In this document: positions 49,737-57,969 of the stretch, in pieces
Position numbering within the stretch: position 1 is the stretch's first letter
How the letters are laid out: every line of letters starts with the position of its first letter
Assembly: GCF_014648355.1 (NCBI RefSeq)
Contig: NZ_BMQY01000004.1
Coordinates: 483,924-547,923, forward strand
DNA from: Couchioplanes azureus
GTDB lineage: Bacteria > Actinomycetota > Actinomycetes > Mycobacteriales > Micromonosporaceae
DNA: 64,000 nt
Direction of reading: 5' to 3'
Translations under genes and position numbers: made by a program
The notes under the pieces: model-generated
The model's input: the letters and a program-made list of their open reading frames with translations, nothing else
Told to the model about the DNA's origin: nothing
Database searches by the model: none

Positions 49737-49946
49737 TCAGGCGACCACGCGGACCGCCCGGCCGCCGACGGCGACGACGTCGCCGGGGCGCAACTGCCGG
49801 CCACGCCGGGTGTCGACCTCGCCGTTGACCGTCACGTCACCCTCGGCGATCAGCACCTTGGCCTCGCCACCCGTGTCGATGAGATCGGCCAGCTTGAGAA
49901 ACTGTCCGAGTCTGATCATGTCGTCGCCGATCGCTACCTCTCGCAT
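49737..49946 (-). CDS. S4-domain RNA-binding protein (YbcJ-like)
   Basis: The ~69-residue protein is a single S4 domain: IRLGQFLKLADLIDTGGEAKVLIAEGDVTVNGEVDTRRGRQLRPGD is broken here as MIRLGQFLKLADLI, GGEAKVLIAEGDVTVNG and RRGRQLRPGDVVAV. This alpha-L fold binds structured RNA, as in YbcJ of E. coli and ribosomal protein S4. ATG 49946 and GTG 49964 are both possible; neither has a strong ribosome-binding site. Cytoplasmic; target RNA unknown. Confidence 0.9.
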   Translation of the reverse strand: MREVAIGDDMIRLGQFLKLADLIDTGGEAKVLIAEGDVTVNGEVDTRRGRQLRPGDVVAVGGRAVRVVA

Positions 49947-50026
49947 GCGACCATCATGCGGCACGGCCGGCGAAGAAATTTTCCGCGGTGTTGAACCATT
50001 CGCCTCGCTGAACCGAACTACCGGAC

Positions 50027-50848
50027 GTGAGTCGACTGGAGAAGCACCGCCGGGCGGCGGTTCTGGCCGCCGCCGTCGCCGCCGGCGTGCTCGGCCTCGC
50101 GGCGCCCGCCGCCGCGGGCGTGACGGTCAGCCCGCCCAGCGCACCGCAGGGCAGCGGGCAGAACGTCGCGTTCACGGTCACGAACGCCGCGCGGAGCCCG
50201 ATCACCAAGATCAGACTGGTGCTTCCCCGGGAGATGCCGGTCGCCGAGTTCTACGCACTGTCGGCGCCGGACTGGGCGCCGCAGCTCGAGTACCGGAAGC
50301 TGGACACGCCGCTGACCAGCATCCACGGCGGCTCGCCGGTCACCGAGGCGACGTCCGCGATCACGTGGACCGCCATGCCCGGCAAGGCCCTCGCGCCCGG
50401 CAAGTCCGCCGACCTGTCGGTCGCCATGGGCCCGCTGCCGACGAGCGGCGACAGGATGAGCTTCACCCTGCAGCCGACGTACGCCGACCCGGCCAAGGGC
50501 GCCCCGATCCCGCCGGTCACGCTGGCGCTGACCCCGGCCACGGCGGGCGCCACCGCGGGCCACCCGGCGCACGGCACCACCCCCGGCGAGGCGACGAGCG
50601 CCGACGACGCGGCCATGTTCGCGGCGCTGGCGGAGGCGGCCGACGACGGCCCCGGCTTCTGGACGGTCGCGGGCTGGGTCGTCGCGGGCCTGCTGGCGGC
50701 CGCCGGCGCGGTCGTGGTGCTGCGGACCCGTCGCCGGGCCGCCGCGGACGCCGCCGCGGCGCCGGCCCCGGCCGGCGAGGCGAAGGAACTGGTCGCCGCC
50801 GGGCCACGGGTGACGGCGTGGAGCTACCGGGACGGCCCGGAGGAATAG
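50027..50848 (+). CDS. YcnI-like (DUF1775) membrane-anchored protein
   Basis: The 273-residue protein has a signal peptide (VLAAAVAAGVLGLAAPAAAG), a beta-sandwich (VTVSPPSAPQGSGQNVAFTV, ITKIRLVLPREMPVAEFY, AITWTAMPGKALAPG) and a C-terminal helix (VAGWVVAGLLAAAGAVVVL) with a basic tail, the usual YcnI-like order. YcnI proteins bind copper through a His at the start of the mature chain and a Trp. Here the position after the AAA cleavage site is Gly, not His, while the Trp (ITWTA) is kept. It may have lost or altered copper binding. There is no CopC/CopD neighbour, although YcnI genes are often near one. Confidence 0.85.
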   Translation: MSRLEKHRRAAVLAAAVAAGVLGLAAPAAAGVTVSPPSAPQGSGQNVAFTVTNAARSPITKIRLVLPREMPVAEFYALSAPDWAPQLEYRKLDTPLTSIHGGSPVTEATSAITWTAMPGKALAPGKSADLSVAMGPLPTSGDRMSFTLQPTYADPAKGAPIPPVTLALTPATAGATAGHPAHGTTPGEATSADDAAMFAALAEAADDGPGFWTVAGWVVAGLLAAAGAVVVLRTRRRAAADAAAAPAPAGEAKELVAAGPRVTAWSYRDGPEE

Positions 50849-50993
50849 AGGATGTCCCGCGCAGGTGGGCGCGGGCTGGTCGTGAAGACGCGCGTGGGGC
50901 GCTGACCACGACATGCGGGTGGGGTCCAGGGCAAGACCCACGACCTGCGTCCGGCGGGGTGGAGAGGTTCGGCTCTCCACCCCGCCAACATGC

Positions 50994-51935
50994 TCAGACC
51001 GATACGGTACGCGGAGTCTTGAGCGCCTCGATGATCTCGCGCTCGGCTCGTTCGGCGTCCTCGTGGGCGACCTGGCAGGTGCCCGCCGCGAGGTGGCCGC
51101 CGCCGCCGTACCTGAGCATCACCGAGCCGATGTCGACCGGCGAGGAGCGGTCGAGGATCGACTTGCCGCAGGCGAACACGGTGTTCTGCTTCTTGAAGCC
51201 CCAGATGATGTGCATGGAGACCCGGGCCTCGGGGAACAGCGCGTACACCATGAAGCGGTTCCCCGCGAAGATGGTGTCCTCCTCGCGCAGGTCCACGACG
51301 ACGACGTCGCCCTCCATGCGGCTGACCCGCTTCAGCTGCTCGACGAACAACTCCGAGGAGTCGCGGTACATGTCGACCCGCTCGGCCACGTCCGGCATCT
51401 TGAGGATCTCCTCGATGCCCATCTGGATGCACGCGTCGATGAGCGTCCGCATGAGGTCGAAGTTGGCGACCCGGAACTCCCGGAAGCGGCCCAGGCCGGT
51501 GCGGCTGTCCATGATGAAGTTGAGCAGGGTCCAGCCGGTGGGGTTCAGGATGTCGTCGATCGTGTAGTCGGCCGAGTCGGCCTGGTCGACGGCCCGCATG
51601 AGGTCGTCGGGGACCTCCGGGAAGCGCTCGGCGCCCCCGTAGTACTCGAAGATGACCCGGGCCGCCGACGGCGCCTCGGCGTTGATGATGTGGTTCGGCC
51701 GGTTCCCCGTGTTACGCAGCGTCTCCGAGTGGTGATGGTCGAACACCAGGTGAGCCTTGGGGTGGTAGGGAAGATTGGTGAGGATGTCACGATCCGTGAT
51801 GTCCGCCGTCCCGTCCTGGACGTCCTTGGGGTGCACGAACTTGATGTCGTCGATGTCGATGACGTTCATGAATTTGAGCAGCACGGCGCAGACCAGACCG
51901 TCCATGTCGCTGCGGGTCACGAGGCGGTACTTCAC
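50994..51935 (-). CDS. DHH-family phosphoesterase
   Basis: The 313-residue cytoplasmic enzyme has the DHH motifs: VTRSDMDGLVCAVLL (motif I), ITDRDI (motif II), DHHHSE (motif III) and VDQADSADY (motif IV), with the DHHA1-type motif RYGGGGHLAAG at the C-terminus. The family includes RecJ, NrnA and cyclic-dinucleotide or pyrophosphate hydrolases using two Mn ions. Start GTG 51935 has GAGGGAG upstream; the TTG-initiated longer frame lacks this. Substrate unknown. Confidence 0.9.
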   Translation of the reverse strand: MKYRLVTRSDMDGLVCAVLLKFMNVIDIDDIKFVHPKDVQDGTADITDRDILTNLPYHPKAHLVFDHHHSETLRNTGNRPNHIINAEAPSAARVIFEYYGGAERFPEVPDDLMRAVDQADSADYTIDDILNPTGWTLLNFIMDSRTGLGRFREFRVANFDLMRTLIDACIQMGIEEILKMPDVAERVDMYRDSSELFVEQLKRVSRMEGDVVVVDLREEDTIFAGNRFMVYALFPEARVSMHIIWGFKKQNTVFACGKSILDRSSPVDIGSVMLRYGGGGHLAAGTCQVAHEDAERAEREIIEALKTPRTVSV

Positions 51936-52094
51936 GGGGATCTCCCTCAAGCGGATCGGCGGCTTAGGTCCCAGTTTGCCACCTTTGCGGGTGCCGACCC
52001 GGGCGCATCGGCGGACAGCTTTGATCCGACGGATGCTCGCGCTGCGTAAAGTTCAGGCGGAAGCCCACGCACGCGGTCGGAGGATGACCAGACG

Positions 52095-53588
52095 ATGGAC
52101 AACGTTCCCCAGCTCGTACAGGACCGCAACGCACCGCCCGCCACACTGGTGATCTTCGGTGCGTCCGGCGACCTGACCCGCCGCAAGCTGCTGCCGGCGG
52201 TGGAGAGCCTGGCCCGGCACCACCGGCTGCCGGCGGAGTTCGCGCTCGTGGGCGTCGCCCGCACCCCGATGGAGGACCACCAGTTCGCGCAGAGCGCGCT
52301 GGGCGGCCGCAGCCTGGCGGACAAGCCGCAACTTCAGGGCGGAATCAGGTACGTATCGGGCGGCTACGACGACGCGGAGACGTACAAGCGGCTCGCGGAG
52401 ACCCTCGACGAGCTGGACGCCACCCGGGGCACCGCGGGCAACCGCATCTTCTACCTCTCCACCCCCGCCGAGGCGTTCGAGCCGGTGATCAGGGGGCTGG
52501 CCGGCGCCGGGCTGAACCATGCGGGTGACGGCAGCTTCTCGCGCCTGGTCATCGAGAAGCCGTACGGCAACAACCTGCGCACCGCCCGCGAGCTGGACGC
52601 CATCGTGCACGCCGCGTTCGACGAGCCGCAGGTCTTCCGCATCGACCACTACCTGGGCAAGGACACCGTCCAGAACGTGCTGGCGCTGCGCTTCGCCAAC
52701 GCCATCTTCCAGCCCATCTGGAACCGCTCGTGGGTCGACCACGTGCAGATCACGGTCGCCGAGACGCTGGGCGTCGGCACCCGGGGCGGCTTCTACGAGC
52801 ACGCCGGCGCCATGCGCGACATCGTGCAGAACCACGTGCTGCAGGTCCTGGCGCTGGCGCTCATGGAGCCGCCGGCCTCGTTCAACGCCGAGGACCTGCG
52901 CAACGAGAAGGTCAAGCTGCTGCAGGCCATCCGGCTGCCCACCGACCGTGACATCGCCGACCTGGCGGTCCGCGGCCAGTACACCCGCGGCGGCACCCGC
53001 GACGACCTGATGGCCGGCTACCGCGACGAGGCCGGCGTCGACCCGCTGTCGCGCACCGAGACGTACGCGGCCATGCGGCTCAACGTCGACAACTGGCGGT
53101 GGGCCGGGGTGCCGTTCTACGTGCGTACCGGCAAGCGGCTGCCGGCCCGGCTCACCGAGGTGGCGCTGCAGTTCCAGCGCCCGCCGCACCTGCCGATCCC
53201 GGCCAACCAGCTCACCGACCTGGAGACCGACGCGCTGATCCTGCGGATCCAGCCCAACGAGGGCATCTCGCTGCGCTTCGGCGCCAAGGTCCCCGGCCAC
53301 TCCTTCCGGGTGCGCACCGCCAGCATGGACTTCTCGTACGAGCAGACCTTCGCCGAGGAGTCCCCGGAGGCCTACGAGCGGCTCCTGCTGGACGCCCTGC
53401 TCGGCGACCCGACGCTGTTCATCCGCACCGACGAGGTCGAGCAGTGCTGGCGCATCGTCGACCCCATCATCGAGCACTGGGAGAACGATTCGTCGCCGAT
53501 CCCCACCTACGAGGCGGCCTCCTGGGGCCCCACGGACGCCGACCGCCTCATCGGCCGCGGCGGCCGCAAGTGGCGTAACGCCCGCTAG
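52095..53588 (+). CDS. zwf: Glucose-6-phosphate dehydrogenase
   Basis: The 497-residue enzyme oxidises glucose 6-phosphate to 6-phosphogluconolactone with NADP, feeding the oxidative pentose phosphate branch. The dinucleotide motif is VIFGASGDLTRRKLLPAV. The catalytic region is FRIDHYLGKDTVQN with the active-site His. The C-terminal dimer domain has FYVRTGKRLPARLTEV and WRIVDPIIEHWE. GGAGGA lies before ATG 52095. No usual partner (opcA, tal, pgl) flanks it, so this is a stand-alone zwf, perhaps a second copy in the genome. Its stop overlaps the convergent peroxiredoxin stop. Confidence 0.97.
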   Translation: MDNVPQLVQDRNAPPATLVIFGASGDLTRRKLLPAVESLARHHRLPAEFALVGVARTPMEDHQFAQSALGGRSLADKPQLQGGIRYVSGGYDDAETYKRLAETLDELDATRGTAGNRIFYLSTPAEAFEPVIRGLAGAGLNHAGDGSFSRLVIEKPYGNNLRTARELDAIVHAAFDEPQVFRIDHYLGKDTVQNVLALRFANAIFQPIWNRSWVDHVQITVAETLGVGTRGGFYEHAGAMRDIVQNHVLQVLALALMEPPASFNAEDLRNEKVKLLQAIRLPTDRDIADLAVRGQYTRGGTRDDLMAGYRDEAGVDPLSRTETYAAMRLNVDNWRWAGVPFYVRTGKRLPARLTEVALQFQRPPHLPIPANQLTDLETDALILRIQPNEGISLRFGAKVPGHSFRVRTASMDFSYEQTFAEESPEAYERLLLDALLGDPTLFIRTDEVEQCWRIVDPIIEHWENDSSPIPTYEAASWGPTDADRLIGRGGRKWRNAR

Positions 53589-54064
53589 GCGACATCTCGC
53601 GCGGCCCGGGCCCGGAGGACCTCCAGGGCCCGGTCCGCGTGGGCGTTCATGTCCAGCTCGGAGTGGATGACGTCGAGCACCGTACGGTCGGTGTCGATGA
53701 CGAAGGTCATGCGCTTGATGCTCAGCGGGCCCAGCGGCAGCCGGCGCTTGACGCCGTAGGCGGCGGCGACCGCACTGTCGGCGTCGGAGAGCAGCGGGTA
53801 GTCGAAGCCGTGCAGGTCGGCGAACTGCTTCTGCCGGGCCACCGCGTCGCGGCTGATGCCGACGCGCTGCACGCCCGCCGCCGCGAACTCCGCGGCCAGG
53901 TCCCGGAAGGTGCACGCCTCGACCGTGCAGCCGCTGGTCATCGCCGCCGGATAGAAGAAGAGGACCACCGGCCCGGCGGTCAGCAGCTCGCCGAGCCGCC
54001 GCGTGGTGCCGTCCTGGTCGGGCAGCGCGAAGTCGGGCGCGAAGTCACCCTTGTCGATTGTCAC
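53585..54064 (-). CDS. Peroxiredoxin (BCP/PrxQ type)
   Basis: The 159-residue thiol peroxidase has VVLFFYPAAMTSGCTVEACTFRD with the peroxidatic Cys46 and a resolving Cys51 five residues later, the alpha2-type pairing of Bcp/PrxQ. The family Pro is shifted (PAAMTSGC instead of PxxxTPGC). GTG start at 54064. It reduces hydrogen peroxide and organic peroxides in the cytoplasm using thioredoxin. It converges on zwf with a 4-bp overlap of stop codons. Confidence 0.94.
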   Translation of the reverse strand: MTIDKGDFAPDFALPDQDGTTRRLGELLTAGPVVLFFYPAAMTSGCTVEACTFRDLAAEFAAAGVQRVGISRDAVARQKQFADLHGFDYPLLSDADSAVAAAYGVKRRLPLGPLSIKRMTFVIDTDRTVLDVIHSELDMNAHADRALEVLRARAARDVA

Positions 54065-54188
54065 GGGGTCAACGGTACGCGACTGAATTCGCCCATGCGG
54101 TAGCACTCGCCTAGGGTGGAGGTCACCACCGCCGTCGCCCGTCGACCCACGGCTGACCCGTGCCCGCCACCGACGAAAGTGACACCTC

Positions 54189-54521
54189 ATGCAGGTCTCG
54201 GTCGCGCACCACCCACCGAACACGGCCGTCCTCACGCTCCGCGGCTCGCTCGACATCGACACCGCGCCCGCCCTGAAGGCCAACCTGAGCCGCCTCGTGG
54301 AACGGCCCAGCCCGCACGTCGTGGTCGACCTCTCGGGCCTCGACTTCTGCGACTCCATGGGCGTCGGCGTGTTGGTCACGGCGCACGGCCGGGCGATGGA
54401 ACGCGGCGGCTGGGTCCGGCTGGCCGCGCCGTCGGGCTTCCTGCGCCGGCTGCTCGACACCCTCGGCCTCACCGACTACCTGTCCCTGCACACGGACGTC
54501 GCGACCGCCCTCAAGGACTGA
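54189..54521 (+). CDS. STAS-domain anti-sigma factor antagonist
   Basis: The 110-residue protein is a lone STAS domain: TLRGSLDIDTAPALKANL, VVVDLSGLDFCDSMGVGVLV with the phosphorylatable Ser near residue 59, and FLRRLLDTLGLTDYL. It probably binds an anti-sigma kinase (RsbW-like) when unphosphorylated, and no such kinase is encoded adjacent. It is one of two STAS genes in the window; the other is at 13926-14276. Confidence 0.95.
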   Translation: MQVSVAHHPPNTAVLTLRGSLDIDTAPALKANLSRLVERPSPHVVVDLSGLDFCDSMGVGVLVTAHGRAMERGGWVRLAAPSGFLRRLLDTLGLTDYLSLHTDVATALKD

Positions 54522-54564
54522 CCCGCCCCACCGAGCGGTCGGCGAGCCGGGTCGCCGCGACCCG

Positions 54565-54969
54565 TCAGCCGGCGCCCACCGCGGCGACCGCCTCGATCTC
54601 GATCAGCAGGTCGGCGCGGAACAGGCCGGCCACCTGCACCAACGTGCTGGTCGGCGGCCGCTCGGTGCGGACGAACTCGTCCCGGACCGCCCGGACGGTG
54701 TCCAGCGCCGAGGTGTCGACGACGAAGAAGGTCAGCTTGAAGACGTCGTCCCAGGTGGCTCCCGCGGCGGCGAGGGCTGTCCCGACGTTGCGCATGGCCA
54801 GGCGGGTCTGCGCCGCCCAGTCTCCGGCGGGCGCCGGGGTACCGTCGGCGGCGACCGGCACCTGGCCGGAGGTCCACACCAGCCGGCTTCCGGGCGCGAC
54901 GGCCGCGACGTGGCTGTACCCGTGGGCCGGCGGCAGCGTCGCGGGGCTGGCGAACTCGATGGAGGTCAT
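54565..54969 (-). CDS. RidA family enamine/imine deaminase
   Basis: The 134-residue protein matches the YjgF/YER057c/UK114 (RidA) family: RLVWTSGQVPVAADG, TRLAMRNVGTALAAAGATWDDVFKLTFFV and RPPTSTLVQVAGL. The second motif is the highly conserved N-x-x-x-A/V-L-x-A-G stretch. RidA proteins hydrolyse reactive enamines and imines. The usual catalytic Arg of the final R-P-A-x-T motif (here RPPTSTLVQV) is present. Confidence 0.93.
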   Translation of the reverse strand: MTSIEFASPATLPPAHGYSHVAAVAPGSRLVWTSGQVPVAADGTPAPAGDWAAQTRLAMRNVGTALAAAGATWDDVFKLTFFVVDTSALDTVRAVRDEFVRTERPPTSTLVQVAGLFRADLLIEIEAVAAVGAG

Positions 54970-55050
54970 CGGCGCACTCTACGGCGAGCGCGGCCCCGGG
55001 TCGCGAACGGACGCTGCCCGAGGCCGGCCCGGCCGGTCAGTCGCGGATGG

Positions 55051-55482
55051 TCAGTCGGCGACCGGGGTGAACGTGTCGCAGGAGGTGCCCCGCTCGGCCT
55101 TCTTCACGCTGGTGCCCTTGCAGAGGCGCACCTGCGGCTGGAAACCGCCGAACAGCAGGTTGGCGCCGGTGGTGAAGTTGGTCTTGCCCTTGCCGCAGAG
55201 CTGGCCGAACGTGCGCCACTCGATGCCGTCCGCCGGGCCGTTGTAGGCGACCTGCACGACGCCGCACTGGTTGGCGGAGTTCACGGCCAGGGTGCCGCTG
55301 ACGCGGATCGGCGGAACGGGCCGCTCCGGGATGCTCATCATGCGGTCGTACGTGCCGTACGCGCTGACGCTTCCGGTGGCGAGCTCGAACGTGTTGTCGG
55401 CGGCGGCCGCAGGGCCGGCGAAGGCGCCGGCCGCGATGCCGGCCATCGCGACGATGACGCAAGCGCGTGCGAGAGACTTCAT
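55051..55482 (-). CDS. Secreted hypothetical protein
   Basis: The 143-residue protein begins with a Sec signal (ACVIVAMAGIAAGAFAGPAAA) followed by a beta-rich domain containing four Cys (NQCGVVQV, GQLCGKGK, VRLCKGT, TSCDTF) that may form two disulfides. Family not recognised. The upstream gap of ~400 bp probably holds its promoter. Confidence 0.75.
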   Translation of the reverse strand: MKSLARACVIVAMAGIAAGAFAGPAAAADNTFELATGSVSAYGTYDRMMSIPERPVPPIRVSGTLAVNSANQCGVVQVAYNGPADGIEWRTFGQLCGKGKTNFTTGANLLFGGFQPQVRLCKGTSVKKAERGTSCDTFTPVAD

Positions 55483-55838
55483 GTCGATCCTTCGGGTAGC
55501 TCCGCCGATCGGGCGGAGTGTGGATGGTGCTCGTCACCGCCGGAGCGCGCTCAGGGCAGACTCGTGGCCGGGCCACGGGCCTACGCGGGATGAGACGCTC
55601 GCTGTGGGTTGTGCCCACCTGACGGTGCGTGGAGATCCAATGACATTGCTGCATGCCGGTCAAGTCGGCGGCGCATCCCGCAGTGGCCATCCGGCCACTG
55701 TCTGTCGGCAAAGCCCAGCTCAGGAGGTACGTCCGGACAGAAGGGTCACTCGGAGCGTGATGTCATTCACTTTCAGCTACCTCGCCGGTCGCGTCCGGAC
55801 CGGGACCGCTCATGGGCACAGTGGAGGATCGACACGAA
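55483..55838. other. Intergenic region before the secreted hypothetical gene
   Basis: About 356 bp. A perfect hairpin AGTGGCC-4 nt-GGCCACT lies at 55682-55699. Short open frames show no ribosome-binding site or codon bias. No promoter was identified with confidence. Confidence 0.5.
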
Positions 55839-55870
55839 CGGTGGGCCACCGCGCGTGCGGTGGCCCACCG
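55839..55870 (-). terminator. Strong terminator of the metzincin gene
   Basis: CGGTGGGCCACCGC pairs perfectly with GCGGTGGCCCACCG (14-bp stem, 4-nt loop GCGT), starting 15 bp past the stop codon on the minus strand. Confidence 0.9.
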
Positions 55871-55884
55871 GTGGGACGCTCGGC

Positions 55885-57831
55885 TCAGCTGGTGACGCCG
55901 AAGACGATGCGGCCCAGGGTGTCCTCGGTACCGACGAAGCCCTCGGCCGGGCTGAAGGTGTCGCGGACGAAGTCGACGTCCGTGTCGTCCGCCGTGCCGC
56001 CGACGCCGTCCGGGCCGACGCCGAAGAGCTTGTCGAAGTTGGCGCCGCCCGCGTCCATCAGGTTGGCGGTGGCGTCGGAGTTGTCGGTGTGCCAGTTGCC
56101 GAAGAAGTGGCCCGCCTCGTGGGCGGTCACGTTGCCGACCGCCCGGCCGACGAAGGCGACCCGGTCGCTCGCGTCGGTCAGGTAGGTGTTCAGCGACGCC
56201 GGGCCGCCGGCCGGATCGCTGAGCACGTCCTGCAGCACCAGGGCGGTCTCCTCGGTCTCGAAGTTGCCCGGGTCGATGCTCTGCGCGATGCCGATGGTGC
56301 CGACGCCGGACTCGGCGATGGTGCCGCCGATGATGACGCGGCTGACGTTCTTCTGGCCCCACGGGTCCGCGTGGTCCCGGCTGTTGAGGATCTTCAGCTT
56401 GAACCGTTTGTTCAGGCCGCTGGCGGCGAGGTCCGCCTGCAGGCTCTCGGTCACGCTCGCGACGACGGCGTCGATCAGCGCGTTCTCCTGGGCCCGCGGG
56501 ATGCCCCACTTGGCGACGAAGGCCGAGAACGGGCTGAGCTGGACGTTGCCCGTACCGCCGAAGACGCCGGTGTTGACCCGGGCGCCGTCGAAGTCCAGGA
56601 AGAGCGTCTGGACGGGCTTGTCGCCCTGCAGCGGGGGCCGGTACGCCTCCACCGTGATGTCGTAGCCGCCGCTGCCCTCGGCCACGCCGAGGTAGTGCCA
56701 GCCCGCCTGGGTGGCGACGTAGTCGGTGACCGCGCGACCGCCGCCGGGCAGCTTGCTGTCCATCGGGTAGATGAAGGAGGCGTTCTGCCGAGAGCCGTGC
56801 GCCTCCCGCGGGTCGCTGTCGTAGACCGTCAGGTACGCCGGCGCGCCCTTCACCGACGCGCCGAGCACGTCGCCGGGCTTGAGCTGCACGGCGAAGTAGT
56901 CGGTGTCCGCCGAGGTCGCCGAGATGGTCACCGCGTACGGACCCTCGCCGGCCCCGCCGTCGCCGCTGGCCGGGTCGAACGGGTCGGCCGGCAGGCCGCT
57001 GTACGCCGCCACGACCACGTAGTACGCCCCGTCGGCCGGGGCGCTGTACGTGAGGAAGCTGTCGAAGCCGTCCGCGTCGTCGTTGGACGCGACGATGGTG
57101 CCGTCCGGCGTGTACACGGCGACCAGCGTGTCGAGATCACCCGTGGGGGTGTCGGTGTCGACGGTGATGGTCTGCCCGGCCCGCGCCGTCAGCTTGTAGA
57201 AGTCGAAGTCGTTGGTCTTGGTGCCGGCGGAGCCGTGCGGGCCGTCGCCGATCTGGGCCTCGGTCCGGACGGCCGTGGTGCCGCTGCCGATGCCGGTCTC
57301 GCCGGCGAGCGGGATGGACCCGTCGTCCTCCGGGGTCGCCGCGCGCTCGACCGGCGAGGCCGACTCCGGGTCGAGCGAACCGAGGATCCGGATCGCCGCG
57401 TGCTGCCGGGAGCCGGTGCCGAAGTTCTGGACGAGCTGCGCGGTCGCCGGGCTCTCGTTGGAGCCGTACGTGCCGTCGGGCTCGTCCTCGTCGACGACGA
57501 CCGCCGCGGCGGCCTTCGCCTCGGCCGAGGGCGCACCCTGCGCCTTGAGCCGGGCCGCGGCCTTGGCGGACGCCTGCTTCCTCAGGTACGCCGCCCAGCC
57601 GCTGTAGTCCACCTTGGACGCGTCCGGCGGCAGGGACAGGAACGGGTTGGGCCCGGCCGGCTTGGCGCCCGGGGCGGCCTTCGGCGCCACCGGGATGCCG
57701 GCGGCCAGCGAGGCCCGGTCGGCGGGGCTGAGCCCCGGTTCGGACGGTTGCGGAGCTGCTTGCGCCACGCCCGGCAGGAGTGTCGCGAGCCCGAGCACGA
57801 CCGCTCCGACGGTCGCGATGCTTCGTCGCAT
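55885..57831 (-). CDS. Secreted metzincin-type metallopeptidase with PPC domain
   Basis: The 648-residue protein has a signal peptide (VGAVVLGLATLLPGVAQAA), an Ala-rich propeptide-like region and a pre-peptidase C-terminal (PPC) domain: NDFDFYKLTARAGQTITVDTD, LDTLVAVYTPDG and GAYYVVVAAYSG (about residues 205-290). The protease domain, near residues 560-600, has HEAGHFFGNWH, the metzincin HExxHxxGxxH zinc site, followed by the Met-turn LMDAGG. The catalytic domain is C-terminal to the PPC region, an order seen in some bacterial gelatinase-like enzymes. It acts outside the cell. Secreted proteases of this kind often need propeptide removal. Confidence 0.92.
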   Translation of the reverse strand: MRRSIATVGAVVLGLATLLPGVAQAAPQPSEPGLSPADRASLAAGIPVAPKAAPGAKPAGPNPFLSLPPDASKVDYSGWAAYLRKQASAKAAARLKAQGAPSAEAKAAAAVVVDEDEPDGTYGSNESPATAQLVQNFGTGSRQHAAIRILGSLDPESASPVERAATPEDDGSIPLAGETGIGSGTTAVRTEAQIGDGPHGSAGTKTNDFDFYKLTARAGQTITVDTDTPTGDLDTLVAVYTPDGTIVASNDDADGFDSFLTYSAPADGAYYVVVAAYSGLPADPFDPASGDGGAGEGPYAVTISATSADTDYFAVQLKPGDVLGASVKGAPAYLTVYDSDPREAHGSRQNASFIYPMDSKLPGGGRAVTDYVATQAGWHYLGVAEGSGGYDITVEAYRPPLQGDKPVQTLFLDFDGARVNTGVFGGTGNVQLSPFSAFVAKWGIPRAQENALIDAVVASVTESLQADLAASGLNKRFKLKILNSRDHADPWGQKNVSRVIIGGTIAESGVGTIGIAQSIDPGNFETEETALVLQDVLSDPAGGPASLNTYLTDASDRVAFVGRAVGNVTAHEAGHFFGNWHTDNSDATANLMDAGGANFDKLFGVGPDGVGGTADDTDVDFVRDTFSPAEGFVGTEDTLGRIVFGVTS

Positions 57832-57909
57832 CAGGTATCCCCCTTCAGCGCGTCCGGGCCCCAGCCACGGACGGCATCCAGGACGCTACTGAAGGTCGGG
57901 ATCGATATC

Positions 57910-57937
57910 CAGGTATGTCAATGAGCCTTAATACCTG
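57910..57937 (-). promoter_or_regulatory. Inverted repeat flanking a TTGACA-like element upstream of the metzincin gene
   Basis: CAGGTAT (57910-57916) and ATACCTG (57931-57937) are exact reverse complements 14 bp apart. On the minus strand TTGACA lies between and against the inner arm, about 90 bp before the ATG. A clear -10 was not found. Confidence 0.5.
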
Positions 57938-57969
57938 TGGCGGCGCGCGCCCGGGTCCACTGGGGACGG

